A stretch of 49,449 nt of DNA from NCBI RefSeq assembly GCF_001890925.1, contig NZ_MLCB01000095.1, positions 1-49,449 of the forward strand. Reading direction: 5' to 3'. This document shows, in pieces, positions 8,012 through 16,451 of the stretch (its first letter is position 1; every line of letters begins with the position of its first letter). The translations under genes were made by a program, and so were the position numbers. Source of the DNA: Planktotalea frisia. GTDB taxonomy: Bacteria > Pseudomonadota > Alphaproteobacteria > Rhodobacterales > Rhodobacteraceae. Below the pieces are notes generated by a model, which was given only the letters and a program-made list of their open reading frames with translations, had not been told where the DNA came from and searched no databases.

Positions 8012-9402
8012 CGCAACCCAAAACCCTCTTGGATAAACTCTGGGCCTCTCACGAGGTTCTGAAACGCGACGACGGGGTATCGCTGCTTTGGGTCGATCGT
8101 CATCTTGTGCATGAGGGGTCGCACCATGCCTTTGCCAAAATCGCAGCGCGCGGGCTTGGAGTTGCGGCCCCTCATCTGACTTTCGCAATTGTCGATCATT
8201 ACGCCCCAACGCGAGAACGCAGCCGTATCAAGGACCCTCAAATCGCGCACATGATTGAAACTCTGCGCGCGAATGCCAAGCGACATGATCTAAAGCTCTT
8301 CGACTTGCACGATCCTAATCAAGGCATCGTTCATGTGGTAGGGCCAGAGCAAGGACTTACGCTGCCCGGCCTATTGATCAATTGCGGTGACAGTCACACG
8401 TCAACCCATGGTGCGTTTGGGGCTTTGGCCTTTGGCATTGGAGCCACAGAAGTGGCGCATGTGCTTGCGACGCAAACCATTTGGCAACAAAAGCCCAAAG
8501 CCATGCGCATCACTGTCGATGGATCCCTTGGCGCGGGCGTCACTGCCAAGGACATTGCGCTGACATGGATTGCGCGTTTGGGCACAGGCGGCGCGCAAGG
8601 CCACGCGGTGGAATACGCGGGCAGCACCATCCGTGCCCTGTCGATGGAAGCGCGCATGACACTCTGCAACCTCTCTATCGAAGGTGGCGCGCGCTTTGGG
8701 ATGGTTGCGCCTGATGAGATCACAAAGAGCTACATCAAAGGTCGCCCCTATGCCCCAAAGGGGAGCAACTGGGAGAAGGCCACCACAGCGTGGGATGCGC
8801 TTGTTTCAGACAACGGGGCAACATTCGACATCGACGTTCACATCGACGCATCCGAGATAGCACCGACGGTGACTTGGGGCACCAGCCCTGAGCAAGCTAT
8901 GCCTGTGACCGCGACACTTCCCGATCTGACGGAGCAGGATCACCAAACTCGAGAAGCGCTGGAATACATGGGTTTGAAGGCGGGACAAAGCCTCGCAGGA
9001 ACACCGATCGATCAAGTGTTTATCGGCTCGTGCACCAATGGCCGCATAGAAGATCTGCGTGCAGCGGCCAGTGTTTTGAAGGGACGCCGCGCCAAGGTGC
9101 CAGGGTTGGTTTCGCCGGGATCGCAGCTGATCAAAGCACAGGCGGAACGCGAAGGATTGGACAAGGTTTTCATCCAATCCGGCTTGGAATGGGCGGCGTC
9201 AGGGTGTTCGATGTGCGTCGGCATGAACGGCGATCTTGTGCAAAGCGGCAAGCGCTGCGCGTCTTCCACGAACCGCAATTTCAAAGGCCGTCAAGGCCGC
9301 GGAGCACGCACGCATTTGATGTCCCCTGCGATGGTGGCCGCAGCTGCTGTGACAGGCGAAATTTACGATGTGCGCAAACTGCTAAGCGAAGGTGAGATCT
9401 AA
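8008..9402 (+). CDS. leuC: LeuC-like large subunit of an aconitase-family hydratase
   Basis: This 464-residue protein is an aconitase-superfamily hydro-lyase large subunit of the 3-isopropylmalate dehydratase type. It carries the 4Fe-4S ligands C342 (FIGSCTNGR), C400 and C403 (SGCSMCVGMN), and the substrate-region motifs NCGDSHTSTHGAFG and FGIGATEVAHVL. Length matches LeuC. The gene overlaps the GntR regulator gene at ATGA and the leuD-like gene at TAATG. No other leucine-biosynthesis gene is near, whereas catabolic hydantoinase and lyase genes are. It may therefore be a catabolic paralogue acting on a maleate-like or citraconate-like acid; maleate and dimethylmaleate hydratases belong to this family. 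The name leuC reflects sequence family, not proven function. Confidence 0.9.
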   Translation: MTQPKTLLDKLWASHEVLKRDDGVSLLWVDRHLVHEGSHHAFAKIAARGLGVAAPHLTFAIVDHYAPTRERSRIKDPQIAHMIETLRANAKRHDLKLFDLHDPNQGIVHVVGPEQGLTLPGLLINCGDSHTSTHGAFGALAFGIGATEVAHVLATQTIWQQKPKAMRITVDGSLGAGVTAKDIALTWIARLGTGGAQGHAVEYAGSTIRALSMEARMTLCNLSIEGGARFGMVAPDEITKSYIKGRPYAPKGSNWEKATTAWDALVSDNGATFDIDVHIDASEIAPTVTWGTSPEQAMPVTATLPDLTEQDHQTREALEYMGLKAGQSLAGTPIDQVFIGSCTNGRIEDLRAAASVLKGRRAKVPGLVSPGSQLIKAQAEREGLDKVFIQSGLEWAASGCSMCVGMNGDLVQSGKRCASSTNRNFKGRQGRGARTHLMSPAMVAAAAVTGEIYDVRKLLSEGEI

Positions 9403-10025
9403 TGGCAGGTTGGCGCGTACATACGGGACAAGCCGTGGCTTTGGCCCGCGCGAATGTGGATACCGACCAACTGATCCCTGCACGCTTTATGTCCGTGCCA
9501 CGTGTGCAAGGGTATGGTGATTATCTGCTCCACGACGTTCGCCGCACCGAAGCGGGCGACGTGCGCAATGACTTCTCTTTGAATAATGCGCCTAACGCGA
9601 GCGTGCTGATCGCAGGGCCAAACTTTGGTAGCGGATCCTCCCGCGAGGCTGCGGTTTACGCGCTTGTCGATGCAGGGGTTCGCGCCGTTTTCGCGCCAAG
9701 CTTTGGTGATATTTTCGCAAGCAATGCCATCAACAATGGCTTGCTGCCTGCCCGTATTGACCTCGCAATATATGAAACTCTGGTTTCGCAGCTGGCTGAA
9801 GGCACGTGTGAAGCAAAAGTCGATCTAGAGAACAAAACTGCCACGATAGGCCGCGAAACCTTTGCTTTCGCACTGGATGAGACATGGCGCACAAAGCTGA
9901 TGAATGGATGGGACGACATTGATCTGACGCAGCAGCACGCAGGCGAAATTGCGCTATTTAAAAAGAATTACACGCAAATTACGCCATGGGTTGCACCAGA
10001 AGACATCGTTGAATCCACATTATAG
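9402..10025 (+). CDS. leuD: LeuD-like small subunit of an aconitase-family hydratase
   Basis: This 207-residue protein is the swivel-domain small subunit that partners the preceding large subunit. Family motifs are the N-terminal NVDTDQLIPARFM (about residues 18-30), which contributes to substrate specificity, and NFGSGSSREAAVYAL, followed by FGDIFASNAINNGLLPA. The ATG overlaps the stop of the large-subunit gene, as expected for equimolar subunits. The order leuC-leuD matches 3-isopropylmalate dehydratase, but the operon setting (GntR regulator, divergent hydantoinase and lyase genes) suggests another dehydratase/hydratase activity. It ends 58 bases before the convergent ornithine cyclodeaminase gene. 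Confidence 0.9.
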   Translation: MAGWRVHTGQAVALARANVDTDQLIPARFMSVPRVQGYGDYLLHDVRRTEAGDVRNDFSLNNAPNASVLIAGPNFGSGSSREAAVYALVDAGVRAVFAPSFGDIFASNAINNGLLPARIDLAIYETLVSQLAEGTCEAKVDLENKTATIGRETFAFALDETWRTKLMNGWDDIDLTQQHAGEIALFKKNYTQITPWVAPEDIVESTL

Positions 10026-10083
10026 GTTGGCGTCCAAAGGGCTTGTATCGCTCTTTATCTTCCCAAGACCTAAGCGGTTTTCG

Positions 10084-11148
10084 TCACTCCATCGATGCCC
10101 TTTGAACCATGCCAAATAGATCCCTTGGATCATCCGGATCAGCGAGCAAGTCGAGTTCTACAAAATGACCCGTGCGCTCTAACTGATCACGGATATATCG
10201 CAGTGCTGAAAAGTCTTCCGTCGCGAAGCCAACGCTATCGAAAAGCGTGATCTGGCTTTCGGAGGTCCGACCTTCCGCCTGCCCTGCCATAACTTGCCAC
10301 AGCTCGGTCACAGGATGATCATCTGGCAATTGCTGGATTTCACCCTCGATGCGCGTTTGTGGTGGGTATTCAACGAAGATGTCCGAGCGCAATAGAATGT
10401 CTTTGTGCAGTTCTGTTTTACCCGGACAGTCGCCACCGATTGCGTTGATGTGAATACCAGAGCCAATCATATTGTCTGTCAAAATGGTGGCACATTGCTT
10501 GTCTGCGGTACAGGTCGTGACGATTTGAGCACCGGCGGCAGCGTCTTGTGCCGATGAGCACGCCACAACAGTCAGCCCACTTTGCGACAGATTGCGAACC
10601 GCTTTTTCAGTCGCAGCAGGATCAATGTCATAAAGGCGCACCGTCTCAATGCCGACAACTTCTTTGAACGCGAGTGCTTGAAATTCGCACTGCGCCCCAT
10701 TGCCAATCATCGCCATGACTTTGGAATTTTTAGGGGCGAGATACTTGGCAACAACCGCAGAAGTCGCAGCAGTGCGCAATGCCGTCAGAATAGTCATTTC
10801 GGAAAATAGAACCGGATAGCCATTATCTACCCGTGCGAGAACACCGAACGCCGTCACTGTCTGAAAACCACGCGCCATGTTGGCGGGATGGCCATTTACA
10901 TATTTGAAGCCATAAGTTTCGCCATCGCTGGTCGGCATAAGTTCGATCACGCCTTCTTTCGAGTGCGCGGCCACGCGCGGCGTTTTGTCAAACATATCCC
11001 AACGCAGAAAATCCGCTTCGATATACTCCGCGATTTCTGCGATCATCTTAGGGGCACCAATGGTGTTCACGATTTTCATCATGTCATCGACACTGACGAA
11101 AGGAACCATAGCCAACTTGGACGGGTTAGGATTTGTGGAAGGTGTCAT
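10084..11148 (-). CDS. Ornithine cyclodeaminase/mu-crystallin family protein
   Basis: This 354-residue NAD(P)-dependent enzyme is of the ornithine cyclodeaminase family and would convert L-ornithine to L-proline with release of ammonia. A Rossmann segment is seen in VMAMIGNGAQCEFQALAF (about residues 140-158), and the active-site region includes GDCPGKTELHKDIL and the nearby acidic residues typical of the family. The ATG at 11148 has AGAGAG 6 bases upstream and is preferred to the one 21 bases earlier. It follows the arginase gene by about 39 bases in the same direction. Together they form the route arginine to ornithine plus urea, then proline. The family is sure; ornithine as substrate is strongly suggested by the neighbour. 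Confidence 0.88.
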   Translation of the reverse strand: MTPSTNPNPSKLAMVPFVSVDDMMKIVNTIGAPKMIAEIAEYIEADFLRWDMFDKTPRVAAHSKEGVIELMPTSDGETYGFKYVNGHPANMARGFQTVTAFGVLARVDNGYPVLFSEMTILTALRTAATSAVVAKYLAPKNSKVMAMIGNGAQCEFQALAFKEVVGIETVRLYDIDPAATEKAVRNLSQSGLTVVACSSAQDAAAGAQIVTTCTADKQCATILTDNMIGSGIHINAIGGDCPGKTELHKDILLRSDIFVEYPPQTRIEGEIQQLPDDHPVTELWQVMAGQAEGRTSESQITLFDSVGFATEDFSALRYIRDQLERTGHFVELDLLADPDDPRDLFGMVQRASME

Positions 11149-11187
11149 CGGAAATCTCTCTTCATTCATCTTTGGGCGTAATCTTGA

Positions 11188-12114
11188 TCAAAAGCTGCGT
11201 GTTGGTCTGTCCAGCACCTTGCGGCCAAGAAGGCTGGCGCAAAGATCGACCATCAGCGTGGCGGTACGTCCGCGTTCATCGAGGAATGGATTGAGCTCAA
11301 CCAAATCGAGCGATGTCACCAATGCGCTATCGCAGAGCATTTCCATGATCAGATGCGCTTCACGGAACGTGGCACCCCCCGGAACAGTCGTGCCTACCGC
11401 AGGTGCGATGTTCGGCTCTAGGAAATCGACATCCAAACTCACATGCAAAACGCCATTGGCGTCTTTGACTTTTTGCAGAAAACGTCTGAGCGGATCGGCA
11501 ACGCCACGTTCATCAATCGCGCGCATGTCATAAACATCGATGCCACATTGCGCTAAGTGCTCGTTCTCGGATGGATCAACCGACCGTATACCCATCATGC
11601 AAACATTCGCCGGATCTATACGATGTTGCAGCGGTGGATAAACATTTTCAAAGCCCGCTTGCCCCGTGAAATAAGCGACAGGCGTACCATGCAGGTTCCC
11701 GCTGGTCGTGGTCATAGGCGAATGAATATCGGGATGTGCATCGAGCCAGAGCACAAATTGCGCGCGACCCTGTTCAGCGGCATGGCGCGCAACGCCCGGA
11801 ACAGTGCCAATCGAGAGCGCGTGATCACCGCCAAGGAAAATAGGCAGGTCCGAGCTTTGCATCGCGTTATAGGCTGCCTCTTCCAACGCCGTCGCCCATC
11901 CCACAATTTCGCTAAGATCGTGAATTGCGTCATTTGCATGAGGCAAGGCTTGCGCCGGCTCGACTGTGACATTCCCAATGTCATGAACCGCATAGCCAAG
12001 CGCTTCGATCGTTGTTTTCAACCCTGCGGTTCGAAACGCATCGGGGCCCATAACGCATCCCAACTGGCTTGAGCCGCAATCGACAGGTGCGCCTACTAAA
12101 GTGCAATTCAACAT
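11188..12114 (-). CDS. rocF: Arginase
   Basis: This 308-residue protein is an arginase, a binuclear manganese enzyme hydrolysing L-arginine to ornithine and urea. Metal ligands are recognisable in FLGGDHALSIGTV, in LWLDAHPDIHS (DAHxD) and in VSLDVDFLEPNIAP (DxD). The GNLHG segment and the ending PGGATFREAHLIMEML also match the family. The ATG at 12114 has AGAGAGGA 8 bases upstream; a 33-codon N-terminal extension of the open frame has no comparable site. It is transcribed towards ornithine cyclodeaminase and divergently from an Lrp-type regulator. The urea it releases could feed the urease encoded further along. Confidence 0.93.
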   Translation of the reverse strand: MLNCTLVGAPVDCGSSQLGCVMGPDAFRTAGLKTTIEALGYAVHDIGNVTVEPAQALPHANDAIHDLSEIVGWATALEEAAYNAMQSSDLPIFLGGDHALSIGTVPGVARHAAEQGRAQFVLWLDAHPDIHSPMTTTSGNLHGTPVAYFTGQAGFENVYPPLQHRIDPANVCMMGIRSVDPSENEHLAQCGIDVYDMRAIDERGVADPLRRFLQKVKDANGVLHVSLDVDFLEPNIAPAVGTTVPGGATFREAHLIMEMLCDSALVTSLDLVELNPFLDERGRTATLMVDLCASLLGRKVLDRPTRSF

Positions 12115-12253
12115 ACGAAACGTCCTCTCTTGAGCAATTTGGACAGAGTATTTCGCATCAAAGAATATACATATAGACAGAAAATTGAACATAACGGTGT
12201 TAATTTTTGTCAAAATGCCTATCTAGAATATCACATTGATAGAAAGTGCCGAA
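12115..12253. promoter_or_regulatory. Divergent promoter region, arginase/Lrp
   Basis: This 139-base AT-rich gap separates the divergent arginase and Lrp-type genes. It includes clustered A/T tracts such as AGAATATACATATAGA (about 12164-12179) and TTAATTTTTG near 12200. Such tracts are usual for Lrp-family binding and for promoters. No single consensus box is clear enough to place. Confidence 0.4.
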
Positions 12254-12682
12254 ATGAGCGAGTTAAACACAACAGACAGAAAGCTACTTGCGATCCTCAG
12301 GCAAAACGCACGTGCGTCTATCACGACAATCGCTCAACAGCTTGGCGTTTCGCGCGCAACCGTGCAAGCCAGCCTTGGGCGACTGTTGCAGTCCAACGTC
12401 ATTCAACGTTTCACGATTGAGGTCGATGTCTCGGCTGGGGTTGATCTTATCAAAGCCGTAATGACGATTGAGGTGCAGGGCAATCTGACGTCTTCCGTCG
12501 TGAAAGCGCTCAAGAAAATGCCCGAGATCGTGAGCCTTCACAGCACCAATGGCGCGTGGGATCTGGTGGCCCAGATTGAAACAACCAGTTTGCCAGAATT
12601 TGACGGATTACTGCGTCGCACCCGTGAGATAACTGGCATTTTGAACAGTGAAACGAGCATATTGCTCAATACCGCCAAATAA
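12254..12682 (+). CDS. Lrp/AsnC-family transcriptional regulator
   Basis: This 142-residue regulator has an N-terminal helix-turn-helix (about residues 4-60; LLAILRQNARASITTIAQQL, then VSRATVQASLGRL) and a C-terminal RAM/AsnC effector domain (about 65-140). The ATG at 12254 is chosen over an in-frame TTG at 12236 because a GAAAG site lies 7 bases upstream and the protein then starts MSELNTTDRKLL, the normal family beginning. It is divergent from arginase and ornithine cyclodeaminase, which suggests arginine- or ornithine-responsive control of that pair, as is common for Lrp-type regulators next to amino-acid catabolic genes. The ligand is not deducible. Confidence 0.9.
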   Translation: MSELNTTDRKLLAILRQNARASITTIAQQLGVSRATVQASLGRLLQSNVIQRFTIEVDVSAGVDLIKAVMTIEVQGNLTSSVVKALKKMPEIVSLHSTNGAWDLVAQIETTSLPEFDGLLRRTREITGILNSETSILLNTAK

Positions 12683-12691
12683 ATTGTTCAA

Positions 12692-12747
12692 GGCGAGATC
12701 AATGCCGTGTTCCGTTTCTATCGCGACACTTAGTTTTTGATCTCGCC
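12692..12747. repeat. Perfect 11-bp inverted repeat between convergent genes
   Basis: GGCGAGATCAA at 12692-12702 and its exact complement TTGATCTCGCC at 12737-12747 flank a 34-base loop. They lie in the gap between the lrp-type gene and the convergent CDGSH/glutamate-synthase-like gene. It could form a stem in either transcript and may end or protect transcripts, but there is no clean T-run directly after either arm. Confidence 0.6.
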
Positions 12748-12797
12748 CTATATTGGCTTTTTGGCTTCACAGCCTCGCTTAATCAATAAACGCCACT

Positions 12798-14342
12798 CTA
12801 CGGAGCAGAGCGGCCCACGCCAACGTAGCGAATGCCACTCAGGTCTGCCATATCCTGCTTCCACGCTGTCAAATCGTTCTTATTGAAGTCTGACAAATTT
12901 GAATGCCCGCAGGCTCTTGCAAGAACCTGCATCAGCTCCACCGACGCGCCAAAGTAGCGGTTCAGATTTTCCGCTCCGACCTGAACATCCAATCGTTTGC
13001 GCAACTCGGGCTTTTGGGTGGCCACCCCAACTGGGCAGTTATTTGAATTGCACATGCGCGCAGCAATGCAGCCAACCGCTTGCATCGCAGAGTTTGAGAC
13101 CGCAACAGCGTCCGCCCCCAAAGCCATTGCTTTTACAAAATCTTCGGCAACGCGAAGACCGCCTGTAATGACCAATGTCACGTCACGACCCGCTTTGCGA
13201 TCCAGGTGCGCGCGAGCACGGGCAAGTGCTGGGATCGTTGGGATAGAGATGTTGTTGCGAAAGATCAGTGGCGCAGCCCCTGTCCCGCCGCCACGACCAT
13301 CTAGAATGATGTAATCCACACTTGCCTCGAGTGCGAAGTCGATATCGTCCTCAATATGGTTGGCCGAAAGCTTGAACCCGATAGGAATACCACCTGAGCG
13401 CTCACGAACTTCATCCGCAATTTTGCGAAAATCTGCAGGTGTGTGCAGGTCCGGAAAGGTTGCCGGTGAAATCGCATCTTCGCCCGGATTAAGGCCACGA
13501 ACTTGCGCAATTTTCCCTTCAACCTTGTCGCCCGGAAGATGCCCGCCAGTGCCCGTTTTCGCACCTTGCCCTCCTTTAAAGTGAAAGGCTTGAACACGTT
13601 CGACAAGTTCAGGTTTCCAGCCAAACCGAGCCGAGGCCAATTCATAGAAGTATCGCGTGTTTTCGGCCTGCTCTTCATCCAACATGCCACCCTCGCCAGA
13701 ACATATACCTGTGCCCGCCATTTGCGCACCACGCGCGAGCGCTGTTTTGGCTTCTTGCGACAGCGCGCCAAAGCTCATGTCAGAGACAAAGAGCGGGATA
13801 TCCAGTTGCAAGGGCTTCGCGGCATGCGGCCCAATGGTAACAGATGTGGCAACATCCACAGTGTCCAACAGCGGCTTGCGCGCCATTTGTGCAGGTAGGA
13901 TCTGGATATCATCCCAATGCGGAAGGTCCTTGCGCGGCACCCCCATAGAGCCCATTTCACCGTGATGACCAAGCTTGGACAAACCATCACGCGCCAAGGC
14001 GTGGATGCGTGCAACTGTCGGCTCTTCTGGTGTCGGTGTGGCGACAGGGACCTTGGATTTTGGCTCAGGTGCGAGATCTCCTACGGATTGCTCGCCAAGC
14101 CGAGTGTGTGTCCCATCGCAATACGGACCATTGGCCGTGGCTTTGCATTGGCATAAGGCCGCAGGTCCTGATTTGTCGGCGATAAACTTGACTGGCGACA
14201 CATCTGTTCCGGCATGCGATCCATCGCAAAACGGTTGGTTTTTGGATTTGCCACAAGCGCACCAGAAGTAGTTTTTACCTGCTTCGAGCTCTACCATTGC
14301 TGGGGATTTCGCGGCGATAATCGGAACAGTTTTCGTCGGCAT
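12798..14342 (-). CDS. FMN-binding glutamate-synthase-like protein with two N-terminal CDGSH iron-sulfur domains
   Basis: This 514-residue fusion has two CDGSH-type motifs at the N-terminus: C28-x-C30, C39 and H43 (WCACGKSKNQPFCDGSH), then C64-x-C66, C75 and H79 (CQCKATANGPYCDGTH). Such motifs normally bind 2Fe-2S clusters. A linker of about 60 residues leads to a glutamate-synthase central/FMN barrel (about 140-510) with GGQGAKTGTGGHLPGDKV, LDGRGGGTGAAP and a 3Fe-4S-like Cys motif RMCNSNNCPVGVATQ. There is no glutaminase domain, so it resembles the stand-alone archaeal-type GltB core rather than full glutamate synthase. The start at 14342 has AAAGGA 8 bases upstream. Four iron-sulfur or flavin sites in one chain suggest electron transfer to a reductive amination or related reaction. 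The exact reaction is unknown. Confidence 0.88.
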   Translation of the reverse strand: MPTKTVPIIAAKSPAMVELEAGKNYFWCACGKSKNQPFCDGSHAGTDVSPVKFIADKSGPAALCQCKATANGPYCDGTHTRLGEQSVGDLAPEPKSKVPVATPTPEEPTVARIHALARDGLSKLGHHGEMGSMGVPRKDLPHWDDIQILPAQMARKPLLDTVDVATSVTIGPHAAKPLQLDIPLFVSDMSFGALSQEAKTALARGAQMAGTGICSGEGGMLDEEQAENTRYFYELASARFGWKPELVERVQAFHFKGGQGAKTGTGGHLPGDKVEGKIAQVRGLNPGEDAISPATFPDLHTPADFRKIADEVRERSGGIPIGFKLSANHIEDDIDFALEASVDYIILDGRGGGTGAAPLIFRNNISIPTIPALARARAHLDRKAGRDVTLVITGGLRVAEDFVKAMALGADAVAVSNSAMQAVGCIAARMCNSNNCPVGVATQKPELRKRLDVQVGAENLNRYFGASVELMQVLARACGHSNLSDFNKNDLTAWKQDMADLSGIRYVGVGRSAP

Positions 14343-14465
14343 ATGGGTGTCCTTTGCAGTGTTTCTCTTATAGTTGTTCAGTATCGTTCTAACGCTGGCA
14401 CATTGTCGAGCGATCGGTGCGAAAGATCCCGAGCCTAGTGCGTGGCCCAAAGCGAACGAGCGCCT

Positions 14466-15284
14466 TCAAGTATTTCCTGCGCGCTTGGCCTGCTGGTGTT
14501 CATCCTCAATCAGACCAATTTTCCAATACCCAGAGATGTAAGTGTCATCACGCGGCACATGTTTTTCGTTCGCAAGAAAGTCGCGTAGCGAACGGATCAC
14601 GCCGGATTCGCCAGCAATGCAGGTCTGCACGCGGCCAGTTGGCCACTCCAAAGATCGAATGAGATCCTCTTGCGCCGTTGAGCGCTGATGCGGATCAGGT
14701 TGGATTAACCAATGAACGTCGATGCCTTCTGGTATGTCGATATCTTGGCGATCATCTGCGCTGGTCACCTCAAAAATCGCAACGCCCTTGGCATCGCGTG
14801 GCATCGCCTCAAGCGCAGCAGCTGCGACAGGAATAGCCGACGGGTCTGCTGCAACCAAATACCAGTCAGCATTGAACTGCGTCACTTTGGGCGTGCTTGG
14901 CCCGCCAAACCCCAAAAAGTCACCGGGCTTTGCATGGCTCGCCCAGCGCGAGGCAGGCCCTTCGTCGCCATGCGCCACGAAATCGATACTCAGCTCTTGG
15001 GTTGCCACATCAAAATTGCGCACAGTGTATGTGCGTCGAACAGGTGGTAGACCGTTCTTTAAGCGTGCCACAAAGCTGTCTTTCGCTTCATCAATTTCTG
15101 GAAGCATCAGTTTACAATTCCCCCCCTCGCGCCCTTCTGGGAAGCCTGCGAGTTCAGGACCAGAGAACACAACACGGATCATGTTTGGTGTGAGCCGCCA
15201 TGCCGCTTTTACCGTCAAGATCCTCGGACCTGCACGACTGGTAACTTTGCGCGCCGCTTGTGTAACTTTTGCGAGTAACGTCAT
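14466..15284 (-). CDS. Siderophore-interacting protein (FAD/NAD(P)H ferric-reductase family)
   Basis: This 272-residue protein is of the ViuB/siderophore-interacting family, flavin reductases that release iron from ferric siderophores in the cytoplasm. The FAD-binding part has RRTYTVRNFD and the following DFVAHGDEGPASRWA stretch; the C-terminal NAD(P)-binding half shows WYLVAADPSAIPV and AGESGVIRSLRDFL, ending DDTYISGYWKIG as is typical. The ATG at 15284 has GGGGAG 5 bases upstream; the longer frame has no such site. It is the last gene of a leftward set starting with the DUF2218 gene. DUF2218 proteins are often adjacent to this family, which supports a common iron role. Confidence 0.9.
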   Translation of the reverse strand: MTLLAKVTQAARKVTSRAGPRILTVKAAWRLTPNMIRVVFSGPELAGFPEGREGGNCKLMLPEIDEAKDSFVARLKNGLPPVRRTYTVRNFDVATQELSIDFVAHGDEGPASRWASHAKPGDFLGFGGPSTPKVTQFNADWYLVAADPSAIPVAAAALEAMPRDAKGVAIFEVTSADDRQDIDIPEGIDVHWLIQPDPHQRSTAQEDLIRSLEWPTGRVQTCIAGESGVIRSLRDFLANEKHVPRDDTYISGYWKIGLIEDEHQQAKRAGNT

Positions 15285-15372
15285 GACTTCTCCCCTACTT
15301 CTTTGAATCCAGAAAATACGAGCACTCCATCGAGCTTGCATTAAGCGCCGACAGAATGCTGCAAAGTATATA

Positions 15373-15765
15373 TTATTCAGCGACGGGTTTGCGCCACACA
15401 AGCACGATCGCTATGGCGGCGATCACTGCAAAGAGAAGACCCGCGATTGCCGCATCAGCTGGCCCGCCCATCAAGCCCATGAAAATCGCATCATGGCCAT
15501 TCATGAACATCATTGCAAAGCCACCAATCATCACCAAATGGCGTTGCCCCACGACCGCACCGATCAATGCGATGATAATAAGTGTAAGTTGACGACCAAG
15601 GAACGCACCTGCTGTGCTGCCAAGGGAAACCGCAGGACCAGTCAATTCAGCCAATCCCGGGTTGGATATCGGGTTCATGTAGGCCGGCAATGTGAAGGCA
15701 GCCATGACCAACGCCAAAAGGCCAATCAGGATACGCGGGAGGAGATATTGTTTGTGAAGTGTCAT
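15373..15765 (-). CDS. Small integral membrane protein
   Basis: This 130-residue protein has about four hydrophobic segments (roughly residues 10-28, 55-75, 78-95, 105-123) and a short charged C-terminus. It is rich in Gly, Ala and Met, with GGFAMMFMNGHD in one loop. Of two nearby ATGs the one at 15765 is favoured, since GGA lies 8 bases before it and only 2 before the other. It lies between the exported-protein gene and the siderophore-interacting protein gene in the same direction. I do not recognise the family. The operon suggests a membrane role connected to iron or redox handling. Confidence 0.7.
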   Translation of the reverse strand: MTLHKQYLLPRILIGLLALVMAAFTLPAYMNPISNPGLAELTGPAVSLGSTAGAFLGRQLTLIIIALIGAVVGQRHLVMIGGFAMMFMNGHDAIFMGLMGGPADAAIAGLLFAVIAAIAIVLVWRKPVAE

Positions 15766-15870
15766 GTTCATTTTCCGAAGATTAAGAGAGAAGGCACAAA
15801 GCGCTAACGCGAGGAATGATCGCGCGGCGTAAGACCGCCACGCGAATGCCAAAGATCAATGCTGCGTTCT

Positions 15871-16437
15871 TTAGAAGTTCACAGTAAGGGAGCCGTTGTT
15901 TTCGATGATCTTCGTGAGATCCGTTCCATCGCCAACTGTTACAAGGATCGCGCCGTTTTCAAACGTGTAGGCCGACGCCAATCCTTCAACAAATGCGCCT
16001 GCTGCGGTGACTTGAGTGCCCGGTGCGAGAATTTCCACACTTGCGCTAAAGTTCTCATCGCTGGAAGCCGCGATTTCGGCAGAGGTCACTTCACGATCAA
16101 GTTCGATATAATAGCGATCAAACGTCGTTTCGTCGTATTTCGTGACCATGAGTTTTTCGAGTTTCGCCACCAAAGTCATTGTGACGCTGTCGCCTGTCGC
16201 ATCCACATCATAGACGTGAAAAGCAAAGCCCGGCAGTTCAACACCATCAGTGATTGTCACCGCGCTTTTGGCATCGACTGCCATTTCAGCACCACCTGTC
16301 GCTTGACCGTTTTGGAAGGTGTTCACGATCTGCTTCAAAGATCCTGCCATTTCGGCAGATGCCGGAAGAGACACCGCAAGAGCGATCACCGCAGCTGTAA
16401 AAACAGAATTGCGTAAAGTTGAAAGTTTCTGTGTCAT
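15871..16437 (-). CDS. Exported protein of unknown function
   Basis: This 188-residue protein begins with a typical signal peptide (basic MTQKLSTLR, hydrophobic VFTAAVIALAVSLPASA, cleavage near ASA-EM), so it is periplasmic or secreted. The mature part is acidic, lacks Cys and is probably beta-rich. Start 16437 is set by AGAGGA 9 bases upstream and gives the signal peptide directly. It lies 14 bases downstream of the DUF2218 gene, so the two are surely co-transcribed. No family is recognised. Its company with a siderophore-interacting protein suggests iron or stress physiology. Confidence 0.78.
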   Translation of the reverse strand: MTQKLSTLRNSVFTAAVIALAVSLPASAEMAGSLKQIVNTFQNGQATGGAEMAVDAKSAVTITDGVELPGFAFHVYDVDATGDSVTMTLVAKLEKLMVTKYDETTFDRYYIELDREVTSAEIAASSDENFSASVEILAPGTQVTAAGAFVEGLASAYTFENGAILVTVGDGTDLTKIIENNGSLTVNF

Positions 16438-16451
16438 CGTAGGTTTTCCTC

